Source of the DNA: Vandiemenella viatica | Taxonomy: Eukaryota; Arthropoda; Insecta; Orthoptera; Morabidae | DNA: 64,000 nucleotides | Direction of reading: 5' to 3' | Assembly: GCA_031002005.1 (NCBI GenBank) | Contig: JARYHS010009186.1 | Coordinates: 249,235,894-249,299,893, forward strand | Shown here: positions 21,215 to 32,438 of the stretch, in pieces | Layout of the letters: the number at the start of each line of letters is the position of its first letter | Numbering within the stretch: the stretch's first letter is position 1 | The notes under the pieces: generated by a model | The model's input: the letters and a program-made list of their open reading frames with translations, nothing else | Database searches by the model: none | Told to the model about the DNA's origin: nothing | Program-made: the position numbers and the translations under genes

Positions 21215-22158
21215 ACAACTTCGGAATCTCAACGAAGAACACAACTTTGGAATCTCATCAAAGAACACAACTTTGGAATCTCATCAAAGAACACAACTTT
21301 GGAATCTCATCAAAGAACACAACTTTGGAAACTCATCAAAGAACACAACTTTGGAATCTCATCAAAGAACACAACTTTGGAATCTCATCAAAGAACACAA
21401 CTTTGGAATCTCATCAAAGAACACAACTTTGGAAACTCATCAAAGAACACAACTTTGGAAACTCATCAAAGAACACAACTTTGGAATCTCATCAAAGAAC
21501 ACAACTTTGGAAACTCATCAAAGAACACAACTTTGGAAACTCATCAAAGAACACAACTTTGGAATCTCATCAAAGTACACAACTTTGGAATCTCATCAAA
21601 GAACACAACTTTGGAAACTCATCAAAGAACACAACTTTGGAAACTCATCAAAGAACACAACTTTGGAATCTCATAAAAGAACACAACTTTGGAATCTCAT
21701 CAAAGAACACAACTTTGGAATCTCATCAAAGTACACAACTTTGGAATCTCATCAAAGAACACAACTTTGGAATCTCAACAAAGTACACAACTTTGGAATC
21801 TCATCAAAGAACACAACTTTGGAAACTCATCAAAGAACACAACTTTGGAATCTCATCAAAGTACACAACTTTGGAATCTCATCAAAGAACACAACTTTGG
21901 AAACTCATCAAAGAACACAACTTTGGAAACTCATCAAAGTACACAACTTTGGAATCTCATCAAAGAACACAACTTTGGAATCTCATCAAAGTACACAACT
22001 TTGGAATCTCATCAAAGAACACAACTTTGGAATCTCAACAAAGTACACAACTTTGGAATATCATCAAAGTACACAACTTTGGAATCTCAACAAAGTACAC
22101 AACTTTGGAATCTCATCAAAGTACACAATCTCAACAAAGTACACAACTTTGGAATCTC
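21215..22158. repeat. 26-bp minisatellite, about 36 units
   Basis: Unit ACAACTTTGG-AATCTCATCA-AAGAAC repeated 35 times at full length, plus one 18-bp unit near 22,118 and a terminal partial unit. Three positions vary in a mosaic way (AATCTC/AAACTC, CATCAA/CAACAA, AGAAC/AGTAC). The unit is not a multiple of three and has no stop in any plus frame, so frames of up to 358 codons stay open. These are a consequence of the repeat, not evidence of protein. Confidence 0.95.
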
Positions 22159-22230
22159 CCTGCTGAGGTTGGTCGGCGTGGTGGTTGGGTAGGGGAGGCG
22201 GTGGTCGGTGTTCCTTTTTTTTTTTTGTTT

Positions 22231-22800
22231 ACTTGTCAGTCTCTTGAAGTGGTTGTTGTTGGGGCATGCTTCGCGTGCGGTCATGGGCGTACCTGTACGT
22301 TCGGTTTGAGTTTGGTGCCTTGAGCTTGTATCTTTCGTTGTCTAGCACTTCAGTGATTTTGAATGGTCCTAGAAATTTTGGGTCTAGTTTGGTTTGGTTT
22401 CTCTCTTCGTTTTGCAGTAGTACAAAATCTCCCTTTTTGTGTCTTGCGAATTGTGCTTTGGTGCTGTCGAAGCGGGCTTTGTCGTAGTTTGTTTGTTTCT
22501 TTGTGATTTGGAGTGCTCTTTCTCTGGTTTGATTTATGTCTATTGGCTGTTCGATATCGGTGCTCGCCATTAGTCCTAGGGGTCTGGCTGCTTTTCCGAT
22601 CATTAACTCTAGTGGTGACGCTCCCGTAGTGCGGCAAATAGTGGAGTTTATTGCTAGCTGTATTTCTCCAAGGCGTTCTGTCCAGTTATCGTCTCCGTCT
22701 GTTTTGATGGCAAGGTCAGACATGGACTGAAAAGTTTGTGTTCCTTTTAAGAGATATTGGTTAAACCATCGTTCCACCTTGGGTCGTTTGGTAACGGTTT
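22231..22800 (-). pseudogene. Gypsy integrase, C-terminal part
   Basis: About 190 codons on the minus strand. The first part (KVERWFNQYL, then LGEIQLAINSTICRTTGASP) is the end of the rve integrase core, where AxNxxxxxxTGxSPxEL is the family signature. The second part (FARHKKGDFVLLQN, then LDPKFLGPFKITEVLDNERYKL) is the GPF/Y module of Ty3/gypsy integrases. The upstream catalytic DDE residues are missing, cut off at the T run 22,801-22,816. It ends in a Gln/Pro-rich tail and a stop near 22,231. Confidence 0.88.
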
Positions 22801-23085
22801 TTTTTTTTTTTTTTGAAAAAGGAGGACTTTGCTCATGTTGGTGTCCTGCTAAAGTTTCGCTCTAGGCGCTATTAATGATCAGATGTTTTAGTTAGACATG
22901 AACAGCTACTGCTGAAAAATTAATCCCGATGGTGAAGACTCACTAGTAATGCATGCGTTATATTGCTGTGTGTTACCTTTGTGCCGGATATGTGGAGTGC
23001 AGAGATGAAAGGTGAGGAAACTAATTGTGCGGCTGGGTGGGTAGAGAAGATAATGACCCTTGCTGTTTGGTTTTTGAATTACTTG

Positions 23086-23122
<37 letters not shown>

Positions 23123-24400
23123 GGTTGAGTAATACGAATTTTGCATCTTTTGGAACGTGCCTGCTGTCGAGATTTTCGGACGCATATCGGCTTTGAACTT
23201 TTAGACTTCCGTGTGTTATACTCTGCGGGTAGCCAATTGTCTAACAAAGTTGGTTTTCCGTGGCATGCAGCGGTAGTTTGTTAGTAGCGGCGCGGCTGTT
23301 CCGGGTACGGAGGTAAACACGTGCCATCCGTTTTCCTTCCCGATGCTGAAAGTTCAAATCGAAGGTCTGCAGGTACGCTTGCCCTGTTTACGGATTTTCT
23401 TGTCCTTTTGTTAGTCTAGCGTATTCGTGTTTCTTCCTGCGAGTGTGGCCATAACTTGGTAAACTGTGGTATGAATTGCCGAAATTTAAAGCACTATAAA
23501 CTGTCGCAGTTGCGTGATCCATATGGTGGAGGAGGAAGATGATATGTGCGCTCGGGTATTCTGTTTAGGTTGGGTCAAACGATTCGATCTGTTGTGACAA
23601 ATCCTAAGCATTCAATATGGCTTTTAAGAAATGTGTATCTGGCTGTATTAAAGAAACTAGCGGCGGTTTTCGATTTTTAGCGCGTCTTTTAGACCTTGGA
23701 ATCATGTCAGGGTTGGATGGAAAAGTCGTCAATATTTGCTATTGCTATCGTATACGCTACTATGGGCCTAAAGCGTTTACGTCCATCCTTTGAAAACTGC
23801 GGCTGCAGTCGGATGATTTTTTTTTTTTTTTGATTGCTCTGTTGCAGGTTTTTGATGGTAGTCACTTAGAATATAAAAAAAACAACAAGTTAACTCTTTG
23901 CTATATGGTCTTCAATTGGAAGGCAATAGGAATTCATCTGGGATGGTATTGTCATTGAACTGACTATTGTCTAGTAATGTGCTGTCGGAACAGATGGTTT
24001 TGGACCGGTAATACGGGCCTTAACGTAAGGCGAAGTTCACGCCGTTATGTTTGCGTTTAATAGTTCTGATACTTTCTGCCTTGCAGTCTATTTTGTTGCT
24101 TAGTGCCATTTTATGGGGCCGAAACGACTTTGCGCCATGGGTCTACGAATCGCTTGTGCGATACGCCCATTATAACGCCTCGTCCATTATCCGTGAAGAG
24201 TGTAGAACGCAAGCAATTTAGCGAGGGTGGGCAATATTAGGGTGGGAAATCTGATTATTTTGGTGGTGGTTAGATTGGTCGGATTCCCACAATTTGCTAC
24301 GTCCAAGCGCTTATCGGTTTCTGCTAAAGGTGACTAGTTGACCTAGCGTCGATTCCTTGTTAAAAGATTTCTTGCCCTGCTAGTATCTTGTTTACTAGCT
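22801..24400. other. Retroelement interior, no frame recognised
   Basis: Where pol should lie, this holds long T runs (22,801-22,816, 23,092-23,119, 23,817-23,831) and undiagnosable sequence. The T runs could be reversed A-tails of inserted retroposons, but no bodies could be matched. Confidence 0.5.
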
Positions 24401-24507
24401 TGTGGTTAGAAAGCGCATTGAAAAACGTGTCTACGATCATAACATCTTTGCCTGGCTCGAGATCTGGCAGTTAGCGCGCGTCGCATCCAAACATAGCGAC
24501 ACCAAGG

Positions 24508-25410
24508 TCAGGAGTATCCATTTTCTAGCCAATTTGATGTCACTACTTTTTGGCACGGAGGGGGGGGGGGGGATGGTCGTTCAAATCCGAGGCCATAGTA
24601 AAATGGAAGAGACTCACCGTTGTTACTCAGCCTTACACCTCGCAGCTCCTGGTGGACCTGTTGACCCGTTTGTAGGCGGTGACGGGGGCAGCAGCTCCGC
24701 TGGCTCTCCATCAAGTGCCTGCTGTCATGGGCACTGTGCTGTCCGATGGCCGCTGCGTCCGCGAAAGTAGCTGGCTGCTTGGCTGTCCATTGGCTCTGGT
24801 TCTGCTGCTCTGCTCGGGTTTGAGAATTCTCGGCCTTTCGTCGATCGGTGAAGCTGTTTTCCCCAACACTTCCATTACGGTAGTAGGCATCCGGTGGCAT
24901 TCAGAACAGTACTATGCGGCTACTGTTGCGCGTGTCCGAAGTCAGCTTCCTCTTCCGGCATGTGGTTGCTTGTAGTACTCGAATCGGCAAGTCTCTAGTA
25001 GTTTCCCTGTTGTATGCTGTCTGTTGCGATTGGGTTAGGTTGGCCACAATATTAGCCAAGGCTATTTTATCATCGGCGAAATCCTGCGAGCGTGGTCTCG
25101 ATGTTTATGCTGCGTGTTCCTCGTCGGTGCTGGGTTGCCTTTGCTGACTAGTGTTCATCGTTGTGGTGGCGCTTTTCACATGGTCGTATCTTGGGGGGAA
25201 GAACTCCTTGAAATGAGTCTACGGGATACCCGCGAAGACTGCTGATCTCTGGAGTGGGTGGCGGATTGCAGCCCTTGAAGCAGTCGTTTGCTTACGCGAG
25301 TATGGTTCGCTGCCAGATGTGGGCGGCTTTATCACCACGATGACTTCCGTCGGGTTTAGCTGCTTGGCATCCCACAAGGCTCGAACTGATGCTGCACTGG
25401 GCTGTGCCAT
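24508..25410 (-). pseudogene. Possible gag remnant
   Basis: Two minus-strand frames lie where gag is expected, downstream of the primer-binding site: 25,219-25,410 (SAASVRALWDAKQLNPTEVI) and 24,508-24,900 (polar, Gln/Asn/Ser-rich, with SQTRAEQQNQSQWTAKQPAT). No zinc knuckle or capsid motif is visible. The call rests on position and composition only. Confidence 0.35.
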
Positions 25411-25435
25411 TCCGCAGCTCTCTCCAGTCCGCGGG

Positions 25436-25450
25436 CGACCCCACTTCTGA
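25436..25450 (-). other. Primer-binding site, tRNA-Leu-like
   Basis: Plus strand GACCCCACTTCTGA directly precedes the LTR start. It resembles the tRNA-Leu 3' end upstream of its CCA (CCCACTTCTGACACCA), so pairing would begin inside the tRNA rather than at CCA. An inference from recalled tRNA sequence. Confidence 0.45.
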
Positions 25451-25548
25451 TGTCGGGTCCATCCGGGAAAGATCAGGAATCGGGCGGGTTGTATGGAGTA
25501 CCCATTTGTGGCGCCCTCTAGCAGCTAGCCCATGACTCAGGTCCGACA
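25451..25548 (-). repeat. 98-bp 5' LTR remnant
   Basis: Joins the first 53 bp of the LTR (ending GGAGTACC) directly to its last ~46 bp (TTTGTGGCGCCCTCTAGCAG onward). The roughly 2.5 kb present in the partner LTR is missing. Confidence 0.8.
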
Positions 25549-25769
25549 TGTATATGCAGTTTGCTTTAGCTGAATTTTAAATCTTATTAATGCACTATAA
25601 AAATTGGCGACTTTCGTATGAATAAATGATAATTACTAGTTTGTTTATATGTTGTAATTACGACATTAATATGTCATTTTAACGAACAGGCAGTTATTTG
25701 GATTTTTTTTGTGTCAGTGTTATGTCAGAGAGTATAATGTTTCGAGCAATTAATTTAAACCGCAACTGA

Positions 25770-25840
25770 GCATGGTAGATGAGTATTGGGAGGACGCGGA
25801 TTCGAATACGCCAGATTTGCGTTTTCCATGGTTATAAACA
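25770..25840 (+). repeat. SINE family A head fragment
   Basis: GGGAGGACGCGGATTCGAAT, CCAGATTTGCGTTTTCCATG in family order; the 3' two thirds are absent. Confidence 0.65.
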
Positions 25841-26806
25841 GCACTTTTAACACGTCTCAGATATCTTCAGAACAGACGATAAGCTTTTAAAACTACAGTT
25901 GTTTGATGTCAATGTGATTTGATACATTAGCCACGATAAAAAAAATGTTACTAATAGTATTTCAATTTTATGTTTGTTAGCAATAGACAGAGATTTGCCT
26001 TCTAGGGCATGACAGGGTAGGACAGTTCCAAATGCTTTCCCCCACCTAAGAATATCTTTCAGAAAAATACAATTTTTGTTAAAACGAATTAATATTATCA
26101 GCGGATTTTGACTACAAAAATCTAAAAAGTCACATACACCAAATTAAGCATGTGCAGTATTGTTTTTGTACTTAAACCTCATTCTTGATATCAATAAACG
26201 CGTTATACTTCGGTGGGACTCAAACATCGGGAAAAAAAAATTAATATTCCTGAGTCCATTATTTTTTCTCAAAAACAGTCATTGCGTGAATCAAAGACTA
26301 CCGTTCTAAGAACAGATACGAAACTGTAAAAATATTCCGAATTGGAATATACAAATAACTGTTAAAAATAAATATTTGTCAGTATTAACAGTAACAAAAT
26401 GTCTCCTAATGCTATAAGAAAATTACAAATCATGTGTCTGGGCTAAAGTCGGAGGGTTGCTGAAAACCTGGTGTGCGAGGAAACATCCTACTCCTGTGAG
26501 AGACTGGATATGTTGCTTAATCCCCGACAGCGCGGAAAGTTTTCGATCCCGGCTGGTCCTACTTAACGTTTACCTCGAGCTGAGCTTGGTTTGTGTTTGC
26601 AAAGTACGAGGCGAACACAAGGGGATCGGATTTCACTCTGAGCGGTGGCTGCGTCGAGCTGCCTCAAGGGGAAACTGCTCAGCAACTTCAAACTCGGCGC
26701 AACCAGAGTGCGCGAACAGGTGTGGCTTCGACTCCCGAGGAACATGTCTTGTGAATGTAGCTGGGTTCGTAAACATGTGATCAAGATAAATGCAAACAAG
26801 AGTCAA
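25841..26806. other. No gene seen
   Basis: AT-rich to about 26,430. 26,440-26,806 is GC-richer and abuts the mariner breakpoint. GTTTTCGATCCCGG near 26,537 resembles a B box, but no SINE could be matched. Confidence 0.45.
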
Positions 26807-28469
26807 AATGATTTTCCGGGCAGAAATCGTTTGCTTGAACTTCACTTTTTTGGGTGAATCTGAATGCCGCCATTCCATGGACTGTTGTTTTGATTCAGGT
26901 GTCACGTAGGCCACCCATGTCTCATCGCCCGTAATAATTTGGCTTAAGAAATAATCACCATCGTTGTGGTACCGCTCAAGGAAAGTCAATGCACTGCCTA
27001 AACGTTTGGTTTTGTGCACATCCGTTAACATTTTCGGTACCCAACGTGAGCACAATTTTCGGTAATTCAAGTGCTCGGTCACAAGTGCCATACAAAACAC
27101 TACGAGAAACATTAGGAAAGTCATCACACAAGGAAGAAATCGTAAAGCGTCTGTTTTCTCTCACCTTAGTGTCCACTTTCTGCGCCAAATTTTCATTAAC
27201 GACCGAAGGACGCCCACTCCGTTGTTCATTATGCACATTTGTGCGGCCATCTTTAAATGCTCTCACCCACTTTCTCACCATTCCATCACTCATAATGTTT
27301 TGTCCGTAAACATCACAGATCTCACGATGCATATCGATCAGTTTTAGGCCTTTAGCACAAAGAAATCTTATAACAGCCCGTACTTCACAGCAGGGCCGGC
27401 GGATAGTGTGGGTATGGTGGGTAGCAATACCCACCCGGGAAATTCCGGGTGGGTAAAATACCCACCCGGAATTTAAGAGTGCATAAAGGAAAGAAATGAG
27501 AGAAAGAGAGAGCAGACCAGCTAAGCATGTTAGTTTCGTCCTTCAAAATGCGTGTATAATAGCCTGTGTACCCACAACACCAACATTAGCGACGCACTAA
27601 ATCCCTTTGATGTTTCAATAGAGACCGCCACCCTAGCTGTCGCCAACTGAGCAAACAATCGTGAGTGAAAGCAAGAATTCTACGGTAACATAGTGTACGT
27701 CCACAACAGTCATGTGTGAAAGCTGCATTAGTGTATTTCGGCTGACTCTCAACATAAAATTCAAATGGATAAATTCATAGTGAATCTGAAAAGGAGAAAC
27801 GAATTGAGTGTAGATACTGCTAGAAGACTGCAGAACGTGGAGGATAAATTTGCATCGCCCTTAGACGAAGGATCCACTGGAATCTTAAAAGATGGCCTTG
27901 TTCAGTCAGCTGACAGTCAAAATCGAGAAAGTAAGTAAAATTCTTATTCTTGTTCTTCACTATATAGGACTACATAAATACGTGCGCATGTAATGATTAT
28001 TCACGTGTATGTACTAGAGATGTAATGGAAGCGACGTTATGGAAGCGGAAACAGAAGCCGAAGTTATATGAAAATGTGATTTAGTGTTCAGATTCTTCAT
28101 TTAGTGTCTAGTTACTTCTGTTTAGTAGAAATGACAAATAATGTTTATTTTAATAATCAAATCAAACAGTAATAGTAACTGACTTTGAAGTAGTAGTTTT
28201 CTAGTTACTATGATTAATATTAGAAAGTTAAAAGACTGATATTGATTTTTTTTTTCCCTTCATGTAACTTAAGATTTACATTTAATTTTTCAGACGTTTT
28301 AAATTCTTCTGGATGGATGGATTTCAAATTGCTTTTTAAAGCAATGGTGGTACCAGTATGTTCTTTCAGAGAATACCTAATGTACGTACATTTTGCCACA
28401 GATTCAGTTTTTTGTACACAACTATCTAAATAGGACTTGGTTTTGGTTTCATTTTGAGACACGCTACTA

Positions 28470-28882
28470 CAGTGTTTCCCAACCTTTTTCGGGTCATGTC
28501 CCACTTTAATCATTTTATTTTTCGCCCCCATACATAATTTTTAATAAAAAAATACTTGTTATTAAAGAAACTCATATTGGATGATTTTTGAAAGAAAACA
28601 CTTTAATATTGTCATAAAACACAGCTAGTAAAATTAAAAAATATATAATGAAATACTAAAATTAAAATTCAAAAGATTTTTAATAAAGATTTATCATGGC
28701 AATTTAGTGTGATCCTTTTAAGAATTTGCTTTTTTGCTATATTTTGTACCTATATCTAGCATTGCATTTAAATAACCCGAAGAGAAAGCGGTAAAGTCGT
28801 ATCAAGTCAATTTCTAAATTGCCCCCCTAAAAAAACCAAATTGCCCCCCTGTGGGGCGTGGGCCCCACGTTGGGAAACACTG
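28470..28882. mobile_element. hAT MITE inside the hAT
   Basis: 413 bp with terminal inverted repeats starting CAGTGTTTCCCAAC on both sides and a perfect 8-bp duplication CGCTACTA (28,462-28,469 and 28,883-28,890). No coding capacity. Confidence 0.95.
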
Positions 28883-30267
28883 CGCTACTATCTTACAATA
28901 AAATACATACCTAAGGGGCCCACAGACGACCAACTTGATTGGCAACTTTGTTGTGTACTTTATTGGCAACCAAGTTGTACCGCGGTCCGAGTACTTGTCA
29001 TCAGGTTTTTTTGCCGGATGTTTTCTCTTGCTACTTTCTATTATTTTTTATTGCAGTTTTAAGCATTTTGGTTATAGTAGAGCGTAGTTTGTGAAAAATG
29101 AGTGACTGAGAATTGCAGTTTTTATTTTTAAGAGAGTTGTGTGAAGATGAATGAGATGCATCCTGCTGGTCTCAAAGGAATGGCATCAAAACTGCACAGA
29201 TTGCTCTGTTCAATTTTTAGTGACGGAGATACGCTTCACTAAAGCTGACTATTTTCATATATTTTTAAGACTGGAAAATAAAACCTAGTATGAATTGTAG
29301 GACAAATTGCGAAAGTTTATTTAAAAGGACACCACCATGAGGATTTTATTGCTGTGAACGAATGGTCGTTCGCAACCCCGATACTTTTAGCTAGTGGTCA
29401 GAGCGTCGAGGATTTAAAATGTTTCAACGCTACATGCTATGTACTCTCTTTGGCTCCGGCTCCAAACCTTTAGCTCAGTTCTATATTTTTCAATTGCCTC
29501 CGGTAGCCAGTTCTAATATTTCTTATTTTTTCCTTAAAACTGTGAATATTCGTATTTAGCCCAATTTTGTGGAAAAGAACAATGAATTTTTTCACGCATT
29601 CTTCTTGTTGTTGCGATTCTTAAAAATTTCAGGTTTCCACAACTTGGGTAGCGTCTCAAAAAATTCACCCAGATTTGAATGTTTGGTATACTTGCCATAT
29701 TCGAAAAGCAATTTTGATCTCAACATTAGTAAGTTGTCCAAATAACATCTGGTCAAAACGAAAACGTACAGTAATCGAAAACAGTAACATTGACAGAACA
29801 GTTGAAAGTTAACAACTAATACTGAAAACTGTGTTGTTAACTTCCCCACAGACGCCACAAAAAGGTCGCCCACCAAATACGAAATTTTTTGATCTCAACT
29901 CTAATCGGATCTCAACATGTCAACCATGAACCTACTTACAGACGTTCAACACGGCACCAAAGTTGGCAGCCAAGTTGATCGTTAGGGGACTCTACACAAT
30001 GCATGTAATAATTACAAAAAAGGAACCCTCACCGATACGTTACCACTCCGACCTATTGTCGGCGCTCACTCAACTGAAATTATCTCAAACAGCACCGCAG
30101 TACCCAGTGACATCAGTTCCATTTAATCTGATTTACTTTTTGGTTTCGCTACAAAAGATGCAGAAACGGAAACAGAAGCTGAAGTCCCAAATCTTATGGA
30201 ACATCGGGACTTGCGGAAGAAAAACAGAACTCAGTTACATTCCCAGTAAGAAAGCACGTGGCGTACA

Positions 30268-30300
30268 CACGCGTGCGCGCGCGCACACACACACACGCAT
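30268..30300. repeat. GC/CA dinucleotide microsatellite
   Basis: Alternating GTGCGCGCGC followed by (CA)n, about 33 bp. Confidence 0.85.
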
Positions 30301-31589
30301 GTATATATTATATTACACTACTTACACTTGTTTGTGTATTTATGCGTAAGGACCAATAGACCCATTATACGCAAAAGTTTCAGCCACACTTACAGCCGGT
30401 AACACAGGGTAGTATATCTATATATACGAGTTTGTATCACCATAAGATGGCGACAATGTTTTTAGTCGCCGAAATATCGTGTGACAACGCATTCTTGACT
30501 CGGCTAGTCATCCGAGAGCATTTCATACACCTCAAGTTTTTTTCCGCAGATCTTATTTTTAAAATTATTACAAAGTACTAATGTCGTTAAAGAGTCGATT
30601 CGACAACGATTCTGCCCAGTTCTTCAAATCATTAGAACTATTTGCTCTGTGACAACCCACAAATTTAGAAAAAATTATAAATTTCTGTAATCATGATTTT
30701 GAACAAGAAAGATTGTCAGTGATAGAGACATGTTTTTGAAACTTTTGAAAAGGCAAGATGAGGAGCCAAAAAATTTAAGAGGGGTTGTAGATTTTTTACA
30801 GAAGTATCAATGGACTAGAGGACTCATACCAGAGTTTATACGCTTCGTCCGACTACTCATTACAATACCTGGGTCGTCCTGTTCAAATGAACGAAGTTTT
30901 TTGGTCTTCCGCCGACTCAAGAGATACATAAGATCGACAATGTTGCAAGATCGATTAAATAACATTGCTCTATTACATGTACATAGCAACCTTACTAACG
31001 AACTTGATTTGGAAAAATTATTGAATCGTTTCATTTACAAACAAGCAAAGCGCAGTACAGTTTTTGCATTGCGCAGTTAATACTGATTAATAATAAATTT
31101 AAAAAATAATAATAAATCTTTTGTACACAGCTAAAATATATTTAATAAATTTATTAATAAATAAATATTATGATGAATTTTTAAATTCATTTTCTACTTT
31201 TTACTCCTATGAATTTCCCTTATGAATTTGATTCCATAGTTATCACTACCATTGTTTTAAGTATGATATTTCAGGGACCTGCCCCCCCCTTTTTTTCTTG
31301 CCTGACTACCCACCCGGGCCTAACACGAAACGCCGGCCCTGCTTCACAGTCGGCGGGACTCACGATTATCGGAGGCATCTTAAACACTCAGTGAACAACG
31401 TAAACAAGGAAGAATTAGACTGTAATGGCGTCAGTGCGTAGGCAAGAGATGCAGGTACCCAGTGCGCATTGCGCGGAACGTCGACCGTAGCACTGCAGCC
31501 ACGGTGTGACAAAACGGTACTTACTTAAAAAATACGCCTCGTAGATACACAAATAAAAAATAAAATAAAGGTTGATTATGATTATAAGG

Positions 31590-32010
31590 TGTGGAAAGAA
31601 TTGCTTGTTGAAGACTTGAAATGTAAATACCTTGGCATTACATTTGATAACAAGCATTAACTGGGCAGGACACATAGGACAGGCTGATAGGAAAAGGTTT
31701 CAAAATTCTGCACTTATTGGAGAGAGTGATGAGGTGATGTGCGAGAGAAGTAAAGGAAATGGGTTGCTAAAGCTTTGGTCAGATCATTGCCTGAATATGG
31801 TGATGTGGTATGGAACCCACATTTTGAGTATCAAATACAGGAGTTGTAGAGGGTGCAAAAAAGGGCTGCTAGATTTGTTTCTGGAAACTACCGCAGAACG
31901 TAATCAGTAACCGATATGATAAAATGAGCTGGAATGGCAATCATTTGAATGACAGAAGGAGGGTGAAGAGGTTCAGGGTTTAGACGCATTTTTACGCTCG
32001 CCATTCCTGT
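31590..32010 (+). pseudogene. CR1/jockey-group LINE, ORF2 fragment
   Basis: Frames read EDLKCKYLGITFDN at the start, then after frame changes pieces equivalent to the post-RT region, including the DNA for GCKKGLLDLFLETT that aligns to the LINE at 55,870 (CTGCTAGATTTGTTTCTGGAA). It ends with a DRRRVKRFRV-like segment near 31,970. Several indels; not functional. Confidence 0.7.
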
Positions 32011-32438
32011 TATAATTCATTATAGTCTCCTTCTTATAATATGAAACAAACCTTTAAGCTACACCACTATGAAATCTTTCTACAGCACTTCGTATATTAC
32101 TCTGCTCTATACATTAATTTTTTCACACTGTGAAAAACAAATTAACACAACTTCAATAATGTTCTCTAATGCCACAGCCGTAAATATTTTTCATGATTCA
32201 AAATCCTTTCATATTCTCATATCTCTTTACCGGTGCCATTTAAAATCGCGCAGTTCTCTTCAATCAACTTCCTTCATTCAATCCTTCTTCATCCTTCCAT
32301 TCTTATTTAGTAATCTCCATGACCAGCCCTCACATTTTCTCCTTGCTATCAGAGTATCTTCAAAAAATCTTATTAGTATTTTAGATCACCATTTTATATT
32401 TATTAAGTGAGACTCCTGTATAGTAACTGATTAAGCTA
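32011..32438. other. No recognisable gene
   Basis: AT-rich. A 113-codon open frame at 32,069-32,410 (+) lacks any motif and looks accidental. Confidence 0.45.

Larger units (their letters stand above)
17606..25548 (-). mobile_element. Ty3/gypsy-like LTR retroelement with unequal LTRs
   Basis: Flanked by TGTA on both sides (17,602-17,605 and 25,549-25,552). Both outer ends are LTR ends: TGTCGGGTCCATCCGGGAAA at 17,606 and GCTAGCC..CAGGTCCGACA at 25,548. Pol remnants read on the minus strand, so the 5' LTR is the one at 25,451-25,548. That LTR is only 98 bp, against 2.6 kb for the other. Between them lie an integrase remnant, possible gag remnants, homopolymer T runs (22,801, 23,092, 23,817) and two minisatellites. 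RT, RNase H and protease are not detectable. It is a dead, heavily rearranged copy. Confidence 0.8.
27765..31080 (+). pseudogene. hAT transposase, exon remnants
   Basis: Exon 1, 27,765-27,930, starts MDKFIVNLKRRNELSVDTAR and ends at a consensus donor (GTAAGT at 27,931). Exon 2, 30,158-30,244, follows an AG acceptor, keeps the frame across the junction (phase 1), encodes an acidic then basic stretch and ends at a GTAAGA donor. The last part, about 30,722-31,080, is the C-terminal dimerisation domain: IPGSSCSNERSFLVFRRLKR and RSTMLQDRLNNIALLHVH, as in ZMYM1-like hAT proteins. The catalytic RNase H-like domain is missing between them. The intron holds the 28,470 MITE. Confidence 0.82.
27391..31341 (+). 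mobile_element. hAT transposon inserted in mariner
   Basis: 3,951 bp with a perfect 8-bp duplication CTTCACAG (27,383-27,390 and 31,342-31,349). Terminal inverted repeats begin CAGGGCCGGCG at both ends. Just inside, TACCCACCCGG-type motifs recur (27,425-27,475 and near 31,307-31,316), as expected for subterminal transposase-binding repeats. It carries remnants of a spliced transposase and hosts a smaller hAT MITE at 28,470. Confidence 0.95.
26807..31378 (-). pseudogene. mariner transposase (SETMAR-like), broken
   Basis: Start ATG at 31,378-31,376. Thirteen codons (MPPIIVSPADCEV) precede the hAT insertion; the frame continues at 27,390 with RAVIRFLCAKGLKLIDMHRE. The helix-turn-helix segment (MVRKWVRAFKDGRTNVH, RSGRPSVV) and RRFTISSLCDDFPNVSRSVL are clear. 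A frameshift near 27,085 is followed by LNYRKLCSRWVPKML and ITGDETWVAYV, which holds the first catalytic Asp. The protein ends at ARKII, so the second and third catalytic Asp are missing. Closest in style to the insect mariners annotated as SETMAR-like. Confidence 0.92.
26807..31541 (-). mobile_element. mariner element, truncated and split by a hAT
   Basis: The upstream end on the minus strand is at about 31,541: CGAGGCGTATTTTTTAAGTA next to TA (31,542-31,543), which fits a mariner terminal repeat with TA target. The coding region starts at 31,378, is interrupted at 31,341 by the hAT element, resumes at 27,390 and is cut off near 26,807. The 3' end with its terminal repeat is gone. Confidence 0.85.

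Noticed and set aside
21001..22158. CRISPR-like array
   Set aside because: The units are directly adjacent without unique spacers, and the genome is eukaryotic.
21186..22323. Open frames of 326 and 358 codons
   Set aside because: They are translations of the 26-bp minisatellite in different frames; all frames are open because the unit has no stops.
30390..30550. Motif GTCGCCGAAATATCGTGTGA, resembling the loop of the 12.3-kb hairpin
   Set aside because: No inverted arms and no second copy in the window, so no element could be defined.
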